Below, piece after piece: positions 27,595-36,428 of a DNA stretch of 40,056 nucleotides. A model generated the notes under the pieces. That model ran no database searches. It was not told where the DNA came from and worked only from the letters and a program-made list of their open reading frames with translations. Location of the stretch: assembly GCA_946479985.1 (NCBI GenBank), contig CAMLIF010000023.1:1-40056 (forward strand), written 5' to 3'. Every line of letters begins with the position of its first letter. The stretch's first letter is position 1. A program made the translations under genes and the position numbers. This DNA comes from an uncultured Flavobacteriales bacterium. Lineage in GTDB: Bacteria; Bacteroidota; Bacteroidia; Flavobacteriales; Crocinitomicaceae.

Positions 27595-28268
27595 CACTGA
27601 ATCGGATTCTTAGGTTTCAAATAGAAATAAATCCCTGATCTGACTACAAAAGAGCTCCACGGACCAGAAGATTCGTACTCAAAAGTCGATTGACTCAGGA
27701 GATTCAGATCGACATGAAGATACAAACGTGGTTTCAATTGAATTTCGTTTTGTAAACCAATACTGAAACCCCAAACGGTCCTGGTTAAAAGAAATCCGGC
27801 ACTTTCTGATTCACGATCTAACGAATTGTCTGAAAAATAGTACCACCTTCTTGTATAATTATAGCTGAGTACCGAACCAAAGAATAAACCAGGTGAAATA
27901 AGTAATCGGAATTTCTCGCTATGAACAATGGGCAGTTGCCACTTGATACCAAACTGTAAAAACTGAATTTTATAATCGCTTAGAGCGTAAGTAGTATCGT
28001 ATTTATAGCTATTCGGAAGTGAAACCCGGGAATCTCTGTGATAGTTATTTTCAGCAAATTGGATAAAAAGCTCTTTTCTTCGAAGCCTATTATCTTTCTT
28101 TTTGATTATAAAACTTTGGCCGATTTCATAAGCTAATCCAACTTGCGACTGGCTGCCGGATTTCGATGTACCAATTCCGAAACAACCACCATACTGAGTT
28201 CGGGGAACCTGAGAAAAAGAGTTTAGAATAAAACTCAGAAAAACGATTGTAGCAAAGCTGATTTTCAT
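27594..28268 (-). CDS. Small predicted outer-membrane beta-barrel protein
   Basis: I recognise no named family. I start at ATG 28268, which gives a standard signal peptide (MKISFATIVFLSFILNSFSQ) and 224 residues. The upstream ATG at 28292 adds eight polar residues ahead of it. The mature protein alternates polar and hydrophobic residues in strands such as KIQFLQFGIKWQLPIV, GFSIGLQNEIQLKPRLYLHV and a final VRSGIYFYLKP. This is a pattern shared with outer-membrane barrel proteins. It lies between lipA and the VWA gene on the same strand, with gaps that allow separate promoters. Confidence 0.65.
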   Translation of the reverse strand: MKISFATIVFLSFILNSFSQVPRTQYGGCFGIGTSKSGSQSQVGLAYEIGQSFIIKKKDNRLRRKELFIQFAENNYHRDSRVSLPNSYKYDTTYALSDYKIQFLQFGIKWQLPIVHSEKFRLLISPGLFFGSVLSYNYTRRWYYFSDNSLDRESESAGFLLTRTVWGFSIGLQNEIQLKPRLYLHVDLNLLSQSTFEYESSGPWSSFVVRSGIYFYLKPKNPIQ

Positions 28269-28343
28269 TGAATGAGCCGATTGTTTTACCAAGATAACCC
28301 AAATTCAATGTGTTTCTCAAAAATTCAGGGAAAACACTTCAAC

Positions 28344-29225
28344 TTACAAATCGAAAATGTGCTTTTCAGCGTGGTAAGAAGAACGAACTAACGGACCGCT
28401 CTCAACGAAACGGAATCCCATTTCCAATCCTAATTTTTCGTATTTCTGAAAACGTTCAGGTTCTACAAATTCAGTAATTGGCAAATGTTTTGGAGTTGGC
28501 TGCAGGTATTGACCAAGTGTCAGAATATCTACTCCAACAGCACGAAGATCCTGCATCGTTTCAATGATTTCTTCGTCAGTTTCTCCCAAACCAAGCATAA
28601 CACCTGATTTCGTACGCATTCCCCCTTTTTTCAAACGGAAAAGCACTTCCAGACTGCGGTCATACTTTGCCTGAATACGCACTTGTTTGGTCAAACGACG
28701 CACCGTTTCCAGGTTGTGTGAAACGATTTCAGGAGCTACATCAATAATATTTTGAAGGTTTTCCCATTTTCCGGCAAAATCCGGTATAAGCGTTTCCATA
28801 GTCGTTCCGGGACTTTGGTGTCGAATAGCTCTTACGGTTTGTACCCAGATCTCAGAACCACCGTCTTTCAAATCGTCGCGATCAACAGAAGTAATTACGG
28901 CATGTTTCACACCCATTGTTTTCACAGAATGCGCAACGCGTCCGGGCTCAAATTCGTCCACAGCATCCGGTCGACCGGTTTGAACGGCACAAAAACCACA
29001 AGAACGCGTACAGATATTTCCAAGGATCATAAACGTCGCTGTTCCTTCGCCCCAGCATTCACCCATATTCGGGCAGCTTCCGCTTTCACAAATGGTGTGC
29101 AGCTTATGTTCATCCACCAATGCACGTACTTTACGGTAATTCTCACCCGTAGGTAATTTGACGCGTAACCACTTTGGCTTCTTGATACGAATGGAATTCT
29201 CTGTTGTTGTTATTTCTTCCGACAT
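28344..29225 (-). CDS. lipA: Lipoyl synthase
   Basis: LipA inserts two sulfurs into protein-bound octanoyl groups, using a radical-SAM [4Fe-4S] cluster and a sacrificial auxiliary cluster. The auxiliary-cluster cysteines are C46, C51 and C57 in [12 protein letters not shown]. The SAM-cluster cysteines are C72, C76 and C79 in CTRSCGFC. The C-terminal RSSYHA carries the conserved Ser ligand region. The 293-residue length is typical. The gene starts at ATG 29225. Its promoter faces that of osmC (see 29237-29274). No lipB is present in the window. Confidence 0.95.
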   Translation of the reverse strand: MSEEITTTENSIRIKKPKWLRVKLPTGENYRKVRALVDEHKLHTICESGSCPNMGECWGEGTATFMILGNICTRSCGFCAVQTGRPDAVDEFEPGRVAHSVKTMGVKHAVITSVDRDDLKDGGSEIWVQTVRAIRHQSPGTTMETLIPDFAGKWENLQNIIDVAPEIVSHNLETVRRLTKQVRIQAKYDRSLEVLFRLKKGGMRTKSGVMLGLGETDEEIIETMQDLRAVGVDILTLGQYLQPTPKHLPITEFVEPERFQKYEKLGLEMGFRFVESGPLVRSSYHAEKHIFDL

Positions 29226-29236
29226 GATAAAATCAG

Positions 29237-29274
29237 TACTTTTGATGCAAAATCGTACTCAGCTTACAAAAGTA
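29237..29274. promoter_or_regulatory. Overlapping divergent -7 boxes for lipA and osmC
   Basis: TACTTTTG on the plus strand (29237-29244) serves osmC. TACTTTTG on the minus strand (29274-29267) serves lipA. They form a 9-base inverted repeat, GTACTTTTG...CAAAAGTAC. Each points toward the other, so the predicted starts (about 29250 plus, about 29260 minus) would make 5' ends that overlap by roughly ten bases. The -33 elements are not clear. Confidence 0.5.
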
Positions 29275-29292
29275 CGAAGAAGGAAAATTACA

Positions 29293-29700
29293 ATGGCAAC
29301 TTCAACGGTAAAATATCTTGGTGGTTTGCGTACAGAATGTACACATCTTCAATCGGGAACGGTCATTCATACGGACGCACCAACCGACAACCACGGAAAA
29401 GGCGAGAAATTTTCTCCTACCGATTTGGTCGCTACAGCTTATGCTTCGTGCATGATCAGCATTATTGGTATTTACTGCAATGAACATGGTCACCATTACG
29501 AACACGGAACAGCAACTGTTACTAAGATCATGGCTTCTGCTCCAAGAAGAATCGGGAAGTTGGTGATTGAAATGGATTTATCCGGAAACGGCTGGGATGC
29601 CGAGACTTTTGAAAAAGTGAAACGTGCTGCATTGGCTTGTCCGGTTGCGCGATCAGTGAGTGCAGATATTGAACTAGAAATTACATTTAATGGGTTATAG
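29293..29700 (+). CDS. OsmC-family peroxiredoxin-like protein
   Basis: OsmC/Ohr proteins reduce organic hydroperoxides with two cysteines. Both are present: one in ATAYASCMISIIG and one in AALACPVARSVS, at the expected family spacing. I start at ATG 29293 (MATSTVKYLGGLRTE, 135 residues). The longer in-frame reading from 29158 runs through the lipA start and both promoter boxes. The C-terminus overlaps the rlmB start by 11 bases, so the two are probably co-translated. The Ohr versus OsmC subtype was not resolved. Confidence 0.87.
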   Translation: MATSTVKYLGGLRTECTHLQSGTVIHTDAPTDNHGKGEKFSPTDLVATAYASCMISIIGIYCNEHGHHYEHGTATVTKIMASAPRRIGKLVIEMDLSGNGWDAETFEKVKRAALACPVARSVSADIELEITFNGL

Positions 29701-30535
29701 AGACGACAAAAAGGACGACCGTGGTGAACGCGGGGATCGTGGTGAACGCAGATCAACTTTTGGAAGTGGATCATTTGAACGTAAACCAAAAGCAGATGCT
29801 GAAGATATCATCTACGGAATCCGTAATGTAATTGAAGCGGTAAAAAACAATGTAGAGATCAATAAAATTCTGATCCAAAAAGGAATTGACAAAGATTTAT
29901 TCGAAGAACTACGCACCATTTTAACGGGAAAAGATTATCAATTGCAATTTGTTCCGATTGAAAAATTGGCAAAGTTAACAGCCAACAATCACCAGGGAGT
30001 TGTTGCATTTACTTCACCGATTGAATACAAGAATATTGAAGAATTGTGTGATCAGTGGTTAGCTGAAGGCAAAGAACCCTGCGTGCTGGTTTTAGACCGA
30101 ATCACCGATGTAAGAAACTTTGGCGGAATTGCACGTACAGCAGCTTGTATGGGCGTTGATGCAATTTTGATTCCTTCAAAAGGCGGAGCTTTGGTTTCTG
30201 CAGATGCCATGAAAACTTCTGCCGGAGCATTACATGCAATTCCGGTTTGTAAAACCGATCTTTTGAAAGAAAGCTTGTTCTATTTGCAGCAAAGCGGCTT
30301 CCAGATTGTTTCCTGTACGGAGAAATCGAAAGTGAACGTGGAGAATTACTCTTTCTTTGGTCCAACAGCCATTATTTTAGGATCAGAAGAAGACGGGATC
30401 TCGCACGATTTGCTTAAAATGTCGGACGTTAGAGTTTGTATTCCAATGGACGGAACGATTTCTTCACTGAATGTTGGCGTTGCAACCGGAATGGTGTTGT
30501 ATGAACGTTTGAAGCAGGTTCGGGCTGTGAAATGA
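29690..30535 (+). CDS. rlmB: 23S rRNA 2'-O-methyltransferase, TrmH/RlmB family
   Basis: This SPOUT (trefoil-knot) enzyme probably methylates the ribose of G2251 of 23S rRNA. A substrate-binding domain with IIYGIRNVIEAV is followed by the three SPOUT motifs: NFGGIARTAACMG, IILGSEEDGIS and IPMDGTISSLNVGVATG. The 281-residue chain carries a charged N-terminal extension rich in Asp, Arg and Gly (DDRGERGDRGERRS) not found in short homologues. It starts inside the osmC gene (11-base overlap). Assignment to RlmB rather than another TrmH-family enzyme is by overall resemblance. Confidence 0.85.
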   Translation: MGYRDDKKDDRGERGDRGERRSTFGSGSFERKPKADAEDIIYGIRNVIEAVKNNVEINKILIQKGIDKDLFEELRTILTGKDYQLQFVPIEKLAKLTANNHQGVVAFTSPIEYKNIEELCDQWLAEGKEPCVLVLDRITDVRNFGGIARTAACMGVDAILIPSKGGALVSADAMKTSAGALHAIPVCKTDLLKESLFYLQQSGFQIVSCTEKSKVNVENYSFFGPTAIILGSEEDGISHDLLKMSDVRVCIPMDGTISSLNVGVATGMVLYERLKQVRAVK

Positions 30536-30560
30536 TCCATTTTTTAACTAATCATCAAAA

Positions 30561-31886
30561 ATGAAACTAATTATTCTATCACTTATTTTTGCAACGACTG
30601 CTTCTGTAGGTATCTCGCAAACATCCGTTTCTAACGAAAACGTAAAAACTGATTCAACTCTAAGAAGAAAAACAGACACAAAGTTTATTGAAATAACAAA
30701 AGTTAGTTTATTCTTTGAAAATCCAGAAGTTGATTATCAGGAATTCAAAATTATCCATCAGGACGATCTTAAAAGCGCAATGGTGGAGGAAGAAGAGAAA
30801 TGGTTAAAAAAGGAGCTAAAGGCTCAGGAAAAAGAGACTTTTGTTTCCTCTTCAACGGAAAAACAGCAAATATCGATTGATTACACCATTTTTACTGGGA
30901 TAACAAGTGATACACTTATTCATTTCGGTTATTCAGATACCGTGAAATCCATTTATCCTGACAATTTGAACACTCTTTTTATTGAGGGGAAAATTCTAAA
31001 AATTCATGAGTTTCTTATTAAAACTCCAACAGGAAACAGAAAGGATTATTTCAAGCTAAAAATTATCATGAAATGGTACATCAAGAATATTTACGGAGAA
31101 ACTTTGGATTCTATAACCACAACCGAATTATCAGACAAATTTGATAGCTATTTTGATTATCCACATTTCACAATGCCTAATTTAATAAACACAGTTGAAA
31201 GCGGTGTTGTCAATTCATTGTTTGGATTAATGGAAAGCTCACAATTTCAAGCTCATACAGCTATTGTAACATCTTCGGATAAACCCGGTAATATTTTCAA
31301 AATTGAGAAGCCACTTCAGCTAGTTCAAAAGAAAGAAGATGCTGTTCATGCTTGTGTTACGATCAAAACTAAAAACGGTCATGGAAGTGGTTTTGCAATT
31401 TCCAATGACGGATATATCCTGACAAACTTTCATGTCGTTGCCGGAGAAGAGTTTGAGAAATATCCTGAAATCACTGTAATCAATAACAAAGGTGAAGAAA
31501 TGATTGCTCAAGTAATTCGTGTAAATAGATCGAATGATCTTGCACTTTTAAAAGTGGACAAATCTTTTGAAAAAGCATTCAAAATTACATCTACCAAACA
31601 ATATGAAATTTTACAGACGGTGTATACGATTGGAACTCCAAAATCAACAGAACTTGGTCAATCAATTGCTATGGGTGTAATCTCAAACGAACGAAAAGCA
31701 AAAAACTTAGATCTCATTCAATTAGGAATGCCAATAAATTCGGGTAATAGTGGTGGTCCTTTATTCTCTATGGATGGCGCTTTGCAAGGTGTAATTGTCG
31801 CAAAACTTTTTGGCTGGGGTACAGAAGGTATAAGCTTTGCTATACCAGGTTATAGACTCACTGAGTATCTCAACATAGAGTACTAA
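30561..31886 (+). CDS. Exported trypsin-like serine protease, first of a tandem pair
   Basis: This is a 441-residue protein with a signal peptide (MKLIILSLIFATTASVGISQ). The C-terminal half is an HtrA/trypsin-like domain with His291 (TNFHVV), Asp326 (SNDLALLKVD) and Ser397 (NSGNSGGPLF). No PDZ domain follows. The N-terminal half (about 40-230) is unfamiliar and contains FIEGKILKIHEFLIKT and WYIKNIYGETLDSITTTELSD, shared in form with the next gene. The pair arose by duplication. The region looks more A+T-rich than its neighbours by eye. Confidence 0.8.
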   Translation: MKLIILSLIFATTASVGISQTSVSNENVKTDSTLRRKTDTKFIEITKVSLFFENPEVDYQEFKIIHQDDLKSAMVEEEEKWLKKELKAQEKETFVSSSTEKQQISIDYTIFTGITSDTLIHFGYSDTVKSIYPDNLNTLFIEGKILKIHEFLIKTPTGNRKDYFKLKIIMKWYIKNIYGETLDSITTTELSDKFDSYFDYPHFTMPNLINTVESGVVNSLFGLMESSQFQAHTAIVTSSDKPGNIFKIEKPLQLVQKKEDAVHACVTIKTKNGHGSGFAISNDGYILTNFHVVAGEEFEKYPEITVINNKGEEMIAQVIRVNRSNDLALLKVDKSFEKAFKITSTKQYEILQTVYTIGTPKSTELGQSIAMGVISNERKAKNLDLIQLGMPINSGNSGGPLFSMDGALQGVIVAKLFGWGTEGISFAIPGYRLTEYLNIEY

Positions 31887-31912
31887 TAAAGTAATTTTTT
31901 AAGAGCACCAAA

Positions 31913-33484
31913 ATGAGAATATTTAGTCAAATAGTGTTATTGCTATGTACTTTTTGTTTAGTACAATGTGGGTCAGTTTTTGCTCCAAAAAAACAAACAA
32001 TTACACTTAGGACATCTGATCCAAAAACAACGATCTACCTTGATAATACTGAATTTGGACAAGACTCCTCAATCACGGGTGTTTTAAAAAAAAGTAAAAC
32101 TGTTACCGTACACGAAATCAAACTAGAGCTACCTGGACATAAAACGTCCTATCAGGTTTTGAAGCCAAAAGGACGGTATCCACTTTTCTGGGTTTTACAG
32201 GCACCGCATGTATTACTATTTGGCATCCCTACAGTAATTGATTTAGGGACTACAACTCCGCATCGGTATGAAAAAACAACAACTTTAGATACCCCATTAG
32301 CAATAGTTCTCAGAGCAGAAAATCAAAAAAACATTGATCTTTACGGCATATATATCGATTGGAATAATATTGACACAAATTGTATGTATATAGATACAAA
32401 AAGAAATAAAAGCACATCACTTGCAATTAATACTGCTGAAGAGAAATATAAACAAAAGAATATCGCTGTTTTAAACAAAACTATGACACGAGATTTAAGA
32501 CAGGTTGATTTAGGCAATTGCAATTTTCAGGTAAACGAGTATTTACGAAAAGGGAATTTCATTGACACTTTACATACGGTTTTCAAAGACGAAAGCAATA
32601 GTTTCGAATTAGAAGGCAAAATCATTTCTTTTAAAAGATATTCCTTAAAGACGAAAGGCTACGGACCACATTTTAAAGCCAAAACGGAAGTAGTTTGGTA
32701 TCTACGAAACACTTATGGCGAGCGAATTGATTCAATTACTGATGCTTCTTTTTCTGATGAACGTACTCGTGCAACGAATCAAGAATTAATGCAAGATGCT
32801 GTTGAAAATTCGTATTTCAAAATCATGAAAAGTAATCAGGTACAAAAGGTCATTCTTCGAGAAGAAAATTTCGCATTTACGGATGATCAAATTCTCGTAA
32901 AAAGCCCTGAAAACCTAGTGCAAAGAGCAATTGACGCCAGTCTAGCTTCGGTTCTTGTGAAATCAAAGAATGGGCATGGCTCTGGTTTTGCTATTTCAAA
33001 TGATGGATATATTTTAACAAATTACCACGTAATTTCTGATGGAGAATATGGACCTTCTTCCGAGCTGTTTATCGTACGACCTGATGGAACAAAGAGCATA
33101 GCGCACATTATACGTTTTAATAAATCGAAAGATATTGCGCTACTGAAAGTCGATACCGTTTTTGAAAAGGCTTTTGAAGTAAGTGATATAAAGTCTTACG
33201 AACTATATCAAGATATCTACACTATCGGGGCACCTAAATCTACGGAATTGGGTGAATCATATAATTACGGCTTGTTATCAAATGAAAGAACAACTTTTAA
33301 CGTTGATCTAATTCAGTTATTCATGTCAGTGAACGCTGGTAATAGCGGTGGACCTATCTTTGACAAAAGCGGTACTCTTCACGGAATTGTGGTTTCCAAA
33401 CTTTCCGGGATAAGCACTGAGGGTATTTCCTTTGCCATTCCTTCTTATAAAATTTCGGAATATTTAAATATAACATTCAACTGA
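31913..33484 (+). CDS. Trypsin-like serine protease lipoprotein, second of a tandem pair
   Basis: This 523-residue paralogue of the preceding protein has a lipobox LVQCGS (Cys19). A PEGA-like beta region (about 28-85) precedes a hydrophobic stretch (PLFWVLQAPHVLLFGIPTVI). The middle domain contains FELEGKIISFKRYSLKTKGYG and WYLRNTYGERIDSITDASFSD, similar to the first protease. The catalytic triad is His372 (TNYHVI), Asp407 (SKDIALLKVD) and Ser478 (NAGNSGGPIF). The gap to the first gene is only 26 bases, so they are probably co-transcribed. Different anchoring (free versus lipidated) suggests different sites of action. Confidence 0.82.
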   Translation: MRIFSQIVLLLCTFCLVQCGSVFAPKKQTITLRTSDPKTTIYLDNTEFGQDSSITGVLKKSKTVTVHEIKLELPGHKTSYQVLKPKGRYPLFWVLQAPHVLLFGIPTVIDLGTTTPHRYEKTTTLDTPLAIVLRAENQKNIDLYGIYIDWNNIDTNCMYIDTKRNKSTSLAINTAEEKYKQKNIAVLNKTMTRDLRQVDLGNCNFQVNEYLRKGNFIDTLHTVFKDESNSFELEGKIISFKRYSLKTKGYGPHFKAKTEVVWYLRNTYGERIDSITDASFSDERTRATNQELMQDAVENSYFKIMKSNQVQKVILREENFAFTDDQILVKSPENLVQRAIDASLASVLVKSKNGHGSGFAISNDGYILTNYHVISDGEYGPSSELFIVRPDGTKSIAHIIRFNKSKDIALLKVDTVFEKAFEVSDIKSYELYQDIYTIGAPKSTELGESYNYGLLSNERTTFNVDLIQLFMSVNAGNSGGPIFDKSGTLHGIVVSKLSGISTEGISFAIPSYKISEYLNITFN

Positions 33485-33487
33485 ATT

Positions 33488-33734
33488 ACCAGTGGTGTTT
33501 TGGAGATAATTTGCGGATATACTCTTATCGATAAATATACAGAGGGTACTTATTTCCCAACGACAATGCTCAGATCCATATACCCAGTTTGTTCCTTTCG
33601 AAGCTTTTTCTTGTTTAAGCGAGCTGGATTGGCATGACAAATGGTCGAAATACTTATGTTGTAAAGAAATCGGAAAAGAAGAATTGCGCGTACTGCTTGG
33701 GAAAGTTGATCAAGATTTAGGAATCATTGATTGA
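33488..33734 (+). pseudogene. Putative decayed gene fragment
   Basis: No single frame is open, yet coding-like pieces appear in successive frames: YQWCFGDNLRIYSYR, then GYTLIDKYTEGTYFPTTM, then VPFEAFSCLSELDWHDKWSKYL. The last runs on to GKEELRVLLGKVDQDLGIID and a TGA at 33732-33734. This looks like a frameshifted remnant of a gene whose 3' end is best preserved. I do not recognise the family. Short stretches can look coding by chance, so the claim needs a protein search. Confidence 0.3.
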
Positions 33735-33759
33735 AAATTGATTTTAATACTTGTCCCTA

Positions 33760-34413
33760 CTAATCAAAATCTATTTTCCCATCAGCCTGAAGCCATCCAA
33801 ATTTACCACGTTCAGTTACAATGTAAACCCACCATTCGGTTTGTGGTTTGGATTTCAAAATTCCTTTCGGAGGTACCAAAGACCATAATTCGGGAAGATA
33901 TTCATCAAAAACTTTTCCTTTGTACCAAAGATCGTAAACACCTTCGCCTTTGTAAGCCAAAACAGGTATTTCCTCTCCTTTCTTAAAATCCAGAAAACTT
34001 TCTGTGATAATTAATTTACCTGGCTCTATAACATGTACGTTTCCTTTTAGCGCCTTGAATGATTCGCCTTTTTTCAATGAAAATAAAAGCTCCGTTTTGT
34101 CTTCACTTTTGTAAACATCCGTGGAGCTGTTGGTTTTCCATATTTTCCGATATTTGCACCCCTCAAACGGACACACATTTTTTTGAATGAAAGGAAGTGC
34201 GAGGTCGTCTGTCTTACGGGAGTTTGTTTTTTTGTTTTCCGGTGAATCGACACTTTGTTTTTCTTTAGAAGCTGTTTCGATTTCCGATAAAACCTCCGCA
34301 TCATCTTCTCTCACTTCATTCTGATTAACCACCGTTTTCTCATTAGAATCAGAACGATTAGAAGAACAGCTTGCTAACAAGCAGAAAAACGCCACAAAAT
34401 AATACCCTTTCAT
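33760..34413 (-). CDS. Hypothetical lipoprotein
   Basis: The signal MKGYYFVAFFCLLASCSS has a lipobox with Cys at 16. An Asn/Glu/Ser-rich disordered region (about 18-68) follows, then a globular part with VCPFEGCKYRKIW, IYKGEGVYDLWYKG-like strands and a terminal WWVYIVTERGKFGWLQ. The last segment resembles an SH3-like repeat (TxxGxxGWl), common in cell-surface proteins. The two Cys of CPFEGC could form a disulfide. The family is not recognised. It lies between a possible pseudogene and a short-chain dehydrogenase gene. Confidence 0.7.
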   Translation of the reverse strand: MKGYYFVAFFCLLASCSSNRSDSNEKTVVNQNEVREDDAEVLSEIETASKEKQSVDSPENKKTNSRKTDDLALPFIQKNVCPFEGCKYRKIWKTNSSTDVYKSEDKTELLFSLKKGESFKALKGNVHVIEPGKLIITESFLDFKKGEEIPVLAYKGEGVYDLWYKGKVFDEYLPELWSLVPPKGILKSKPQTEWWVYIVTERGKFGWLQADGKIDFD

Positions 34414-34571
34414 TTCTCAAACTTTAGTGTGTAAATACTCTCACCTGATTTATCTCAAATCTATCACTTAAATGTTTAAGTTTTGGAATCTTTTTGAATA
34501 GTATAGTTAAAAAGAGTACATATTATTTCAAATGGACCCAAGTGATTGAAAGGATGAGAAAAGTTGTTTTC

Positions 34572-34603
34572 AAAAAAAGTCCCAACTCAGACGAATTGGG
34601 ACT
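34572..34603 (-). terminator. Terminator of the SDR gene
   Basis: On the minus strand AGTCCCAA (34603-34596) pairs with TTGGGACT (34585-34578), with a ten-base loop and a run of seven T. It lies right after the stop of the short-chain dehydrogenase gene. Confidence 0.85.
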
Positions 34604-34611
34604 CTGCATTT

Positions 34612-35373
34612 TTACAAATTTGTTCCACCGGAAACTTCAATGCGCTGTCCGTTGATCCATCGGGATTCATCCGTGCATAAAAACGCAACTACATCTCCAA
34701 TGTCATCCGGCAAACCGGCACGACCTAAAGCTGTTGCCGAGGCAATCATTTTGTTGTAATCTGCATTGTCTCTTACTGCTCCTCCGCCAAAATCCGTTTC
34801 AATAGCTCCCGGAGCCACACAATTTACACGAATTTGACGCGGGCCTAACTCTTTGGCCAGGTATCTCGACAACTGCTCAACTGCTGCTTTTAACGATCCG
34901 TAAACAGAATAGCCGGGCGCCGTAAATCGTGCCAGGCCACTGGAAATATTTATAATTCCACCGCCATCATTCAGATTCGGCACAATCAATTGAGTCAGAA
35001 AAAATGGTGCTTTTAAATGGATATCTGTCAATGTGTCAAAAACCGACATTTCAGTTGTCCCCAAAGGAGTTGGCAAACCAATTCCGGCATTGTTCACTAA
35101 GAAATCCAGTTTTTCTGTATTGAACCTTAACTTTAACGAGCTGTTTAATTCGGAAACAAACTGCTCAAAAGTATCTGCTTTTGTTGTGTCCAATTGAAGC
35201 GCAAATGCATCCACTCCTTTAGCAAGAACTTCGGACACCACTTTATCCGCCTCCAATTTGTTGGTATGATAGGTAATCACTACATTGATTCCTTTATCAG
35301 CCAATTTATTTGCCATGCTCCTTCCCAAGCCACGACTTCCACCTGTAATAAGTGCTGTTTTCTTTGTTTTCAT
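34612..35373 (-). CDS. Short-chain dehydrogenase/reductase (SDR)
   Basis: This is a classical SDR of 253 residues with the cofactor motif TGGSRGLG (10-17), the NNAGIG motif and the catalytic YxxxK within VYGSLKAAVE. The end of the protein, WINGQRIEVSGGTNL, is the usual C-terminal segment of NADP- or NAD-linked 3-oxoacyl-ACP reductase-like SDRs. The substrate is unknown. The AraC-type regulator encoded 88 bases upstream on the same strand may control it. A TAATTTTG box (35394-35401) lies in the gap, but no -33 element is visible, as would suit an activated promoter. Confidence 0.9.
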   Translation of the reverse strand: MKTKKTALITGGSRGLGRSMANKLADKGINVVITYHTNKLEADKVVSEVLAKGVDAFALQLDTTKADTFEQFVSELNSSLKLRFNTEKLDFLVNNAGIGLPTPLGTTEMSVFDTLTDIHLKAPFFLTQLIVPNLNDGGGIINISSGLARFTAPGYSVYGSLKAAVEQLSRYLAKELGPRQIRVNCVAPGAIETDFGGGAVRDNADYNKMIASATALGRAGLPDDIGDVVAFLCTDESRWINGQRIEVSGGTNL

Positions 35374-35393
35374 TTGATTTTAATTTGTTTGAA

Positions 35394-35401
35394 CAAAATT
35401 A
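35394..35401 (-). promoter_or_regulatory. -7 box of the SDR gene
   Basis: The minus strand reads TAATTTTG, an exact TAnnTTTG, 20 bases before the ATG at 35373. The lack of a -33 TTTG at normal spacing suits activator dependence, though this is inference. Confidence 0.45.
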
Positions 35402-35461
35402 TGTCAACTATCATCCCTGCTTATTGCGAAGGACAATCCATAATTTGCAAAAATCAAACAA

Positions 35462-36379
35462 TCAGGAACGAAACGAAACAGGTGTCATGTCAGCGTGTTT
35501 TTTAAAAAAGTTGGAAAAATGAGCTACCTCTTCAAAGCCCAGGCAATAGGCAATTTCCGAAACAGTCCAATTCGTTTGCTTCAACAAGATCTTTGCTTCC
35601 TGGGTGATTCGATTGCCAATCACTTCCGTCGTTGTCCTACCCGTGATTTCTTTCAGCACCTTATTCAAATGATTGACATGAATTGACAATCGATCTGCGA
35701 AGTCTTTTGCCGTTCGCAATCCAATTCGCTGGCGATTCGATTCAATGGGAAATTGTCTTTCCAACAATTCAACGAACAAAGAGCTTACGCGTTCAGAAGC
35801 GGAGTGTTTCGGATACAACACAGATGCCGGTTGAAGCTTTTGACCAAGGTGAATCAATTCCATTACATAATTGCGAATCAGGTCGTATTTGAAAGCATAA
35901 TCAGAAACAAGTTCCGTGGTTATTTTCGCAAAAATCAATCGGATATTGGATGCCTCTTCTTCCGTCAACTCAAAAACCGGAGTTCCGCCGGATTGAAAGA
36001 TCGGCAATTCATCTACTGAAACTCCGGAGTTTGATTTTGTAATAAACTCTTCCGAAAAAACGCAAAAACAACCGCCCTGATCATCGTCCTGCGGAATGTA
36101 ATTGTATGGAACTTTTGGTGTGGCAAACAGTAATCCGTACTTCTCAATATCAATTACTTTATCTGCATATTCGGCTTTATTTTTTCCTTCGATCAAACTT
36201 ACCTTATAATATAACCGACGATTATAGGGCATCCCACCCTTCTTCTCCTTTAACTGCCTCTGCAACTCTTTTATATCAAAAACATTGAAGTGCCCAAGCT
36301 CCTTGCCTATTCCTTCAGGAACTAAAGCAGAACCATTGCTGATTGACTGATAAAAAGCTTCCAGACTAATGAATTCCAT
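35462..36379 (-). CDS. AraC-family transcriptional regulator
   Basis: The 305-residue protein has an N-terminal cupin-like sensing domain of about 200 residues and a C-terminal AraC-type double helix-turn-helix. The DNA-binding part includes TAKDFADRLSIHVNHLNKVLKE and VSEIAYCLGFEEVAHFSNFFKKHADMTPVSF, the two expected helices with the conserved GF...FSNFFKK. The neighbouring SDR gene is the likely target. A -7 box TATATTTG lies at 36400-36407. The effector is unknown. Confidence 0.9.
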   Translation of the reverse strand: MEFISLEAFYQSISNGSALVPEGIGKELGHFNVFDIKELQRQLKEKKGGMPYNRRLYYKVSLIEGKNKAEYADKVIDIEKYGLLFATPKVPYNYIPQDDDQGGCFCVFSEEFITKSNSGVSVDELPIFQSGGTPVFELTEEEASNIRLIFAKITTELVSDYAFKYDLIRNYVMELIHLGQKLQPASVLYPKHSASERVSSLFVELLERQFPIESNRQRIGLRTAKDFADRLSIHVNHLNKVLKEITGRTTTEVIGNRITQEAKILLKQTNWTVSEIAYCLGFEEVAHFSNFFKKHADMTPVSFRS

Positions 36380-36399
36380 TTTACTTAAATTGCGAAATT

Positions 36400-36407
36400 C
36401 AAATATA
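36400..36407 (-). promoter_or_regulatory. -7 box of the AraC regulator gene
   Basis: The minus strand reads TATATTTG, an exact TAnnTTTG, 20 bases before the ATG at 36379. No obvious -33 element is present. Confidence 0.45.
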
Positions 36408-36428
36408 CAAAGAGAAATGAAATGGTAT

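Noticed and set aside
29158..29292. N-terminal extension of the OsmC-like gene
   Set aside because: It covers the lipA start and the promoter boxes. OsmC proteins begin as at 29293.
33745..33756. Possible fourth copy of the GTCGCGAC terminator repeat (ACTTGTCCCTAC)
   Set aside because: Only one half-arm is present, and the surrounding imperfect hairpin is weak. This can be chance.
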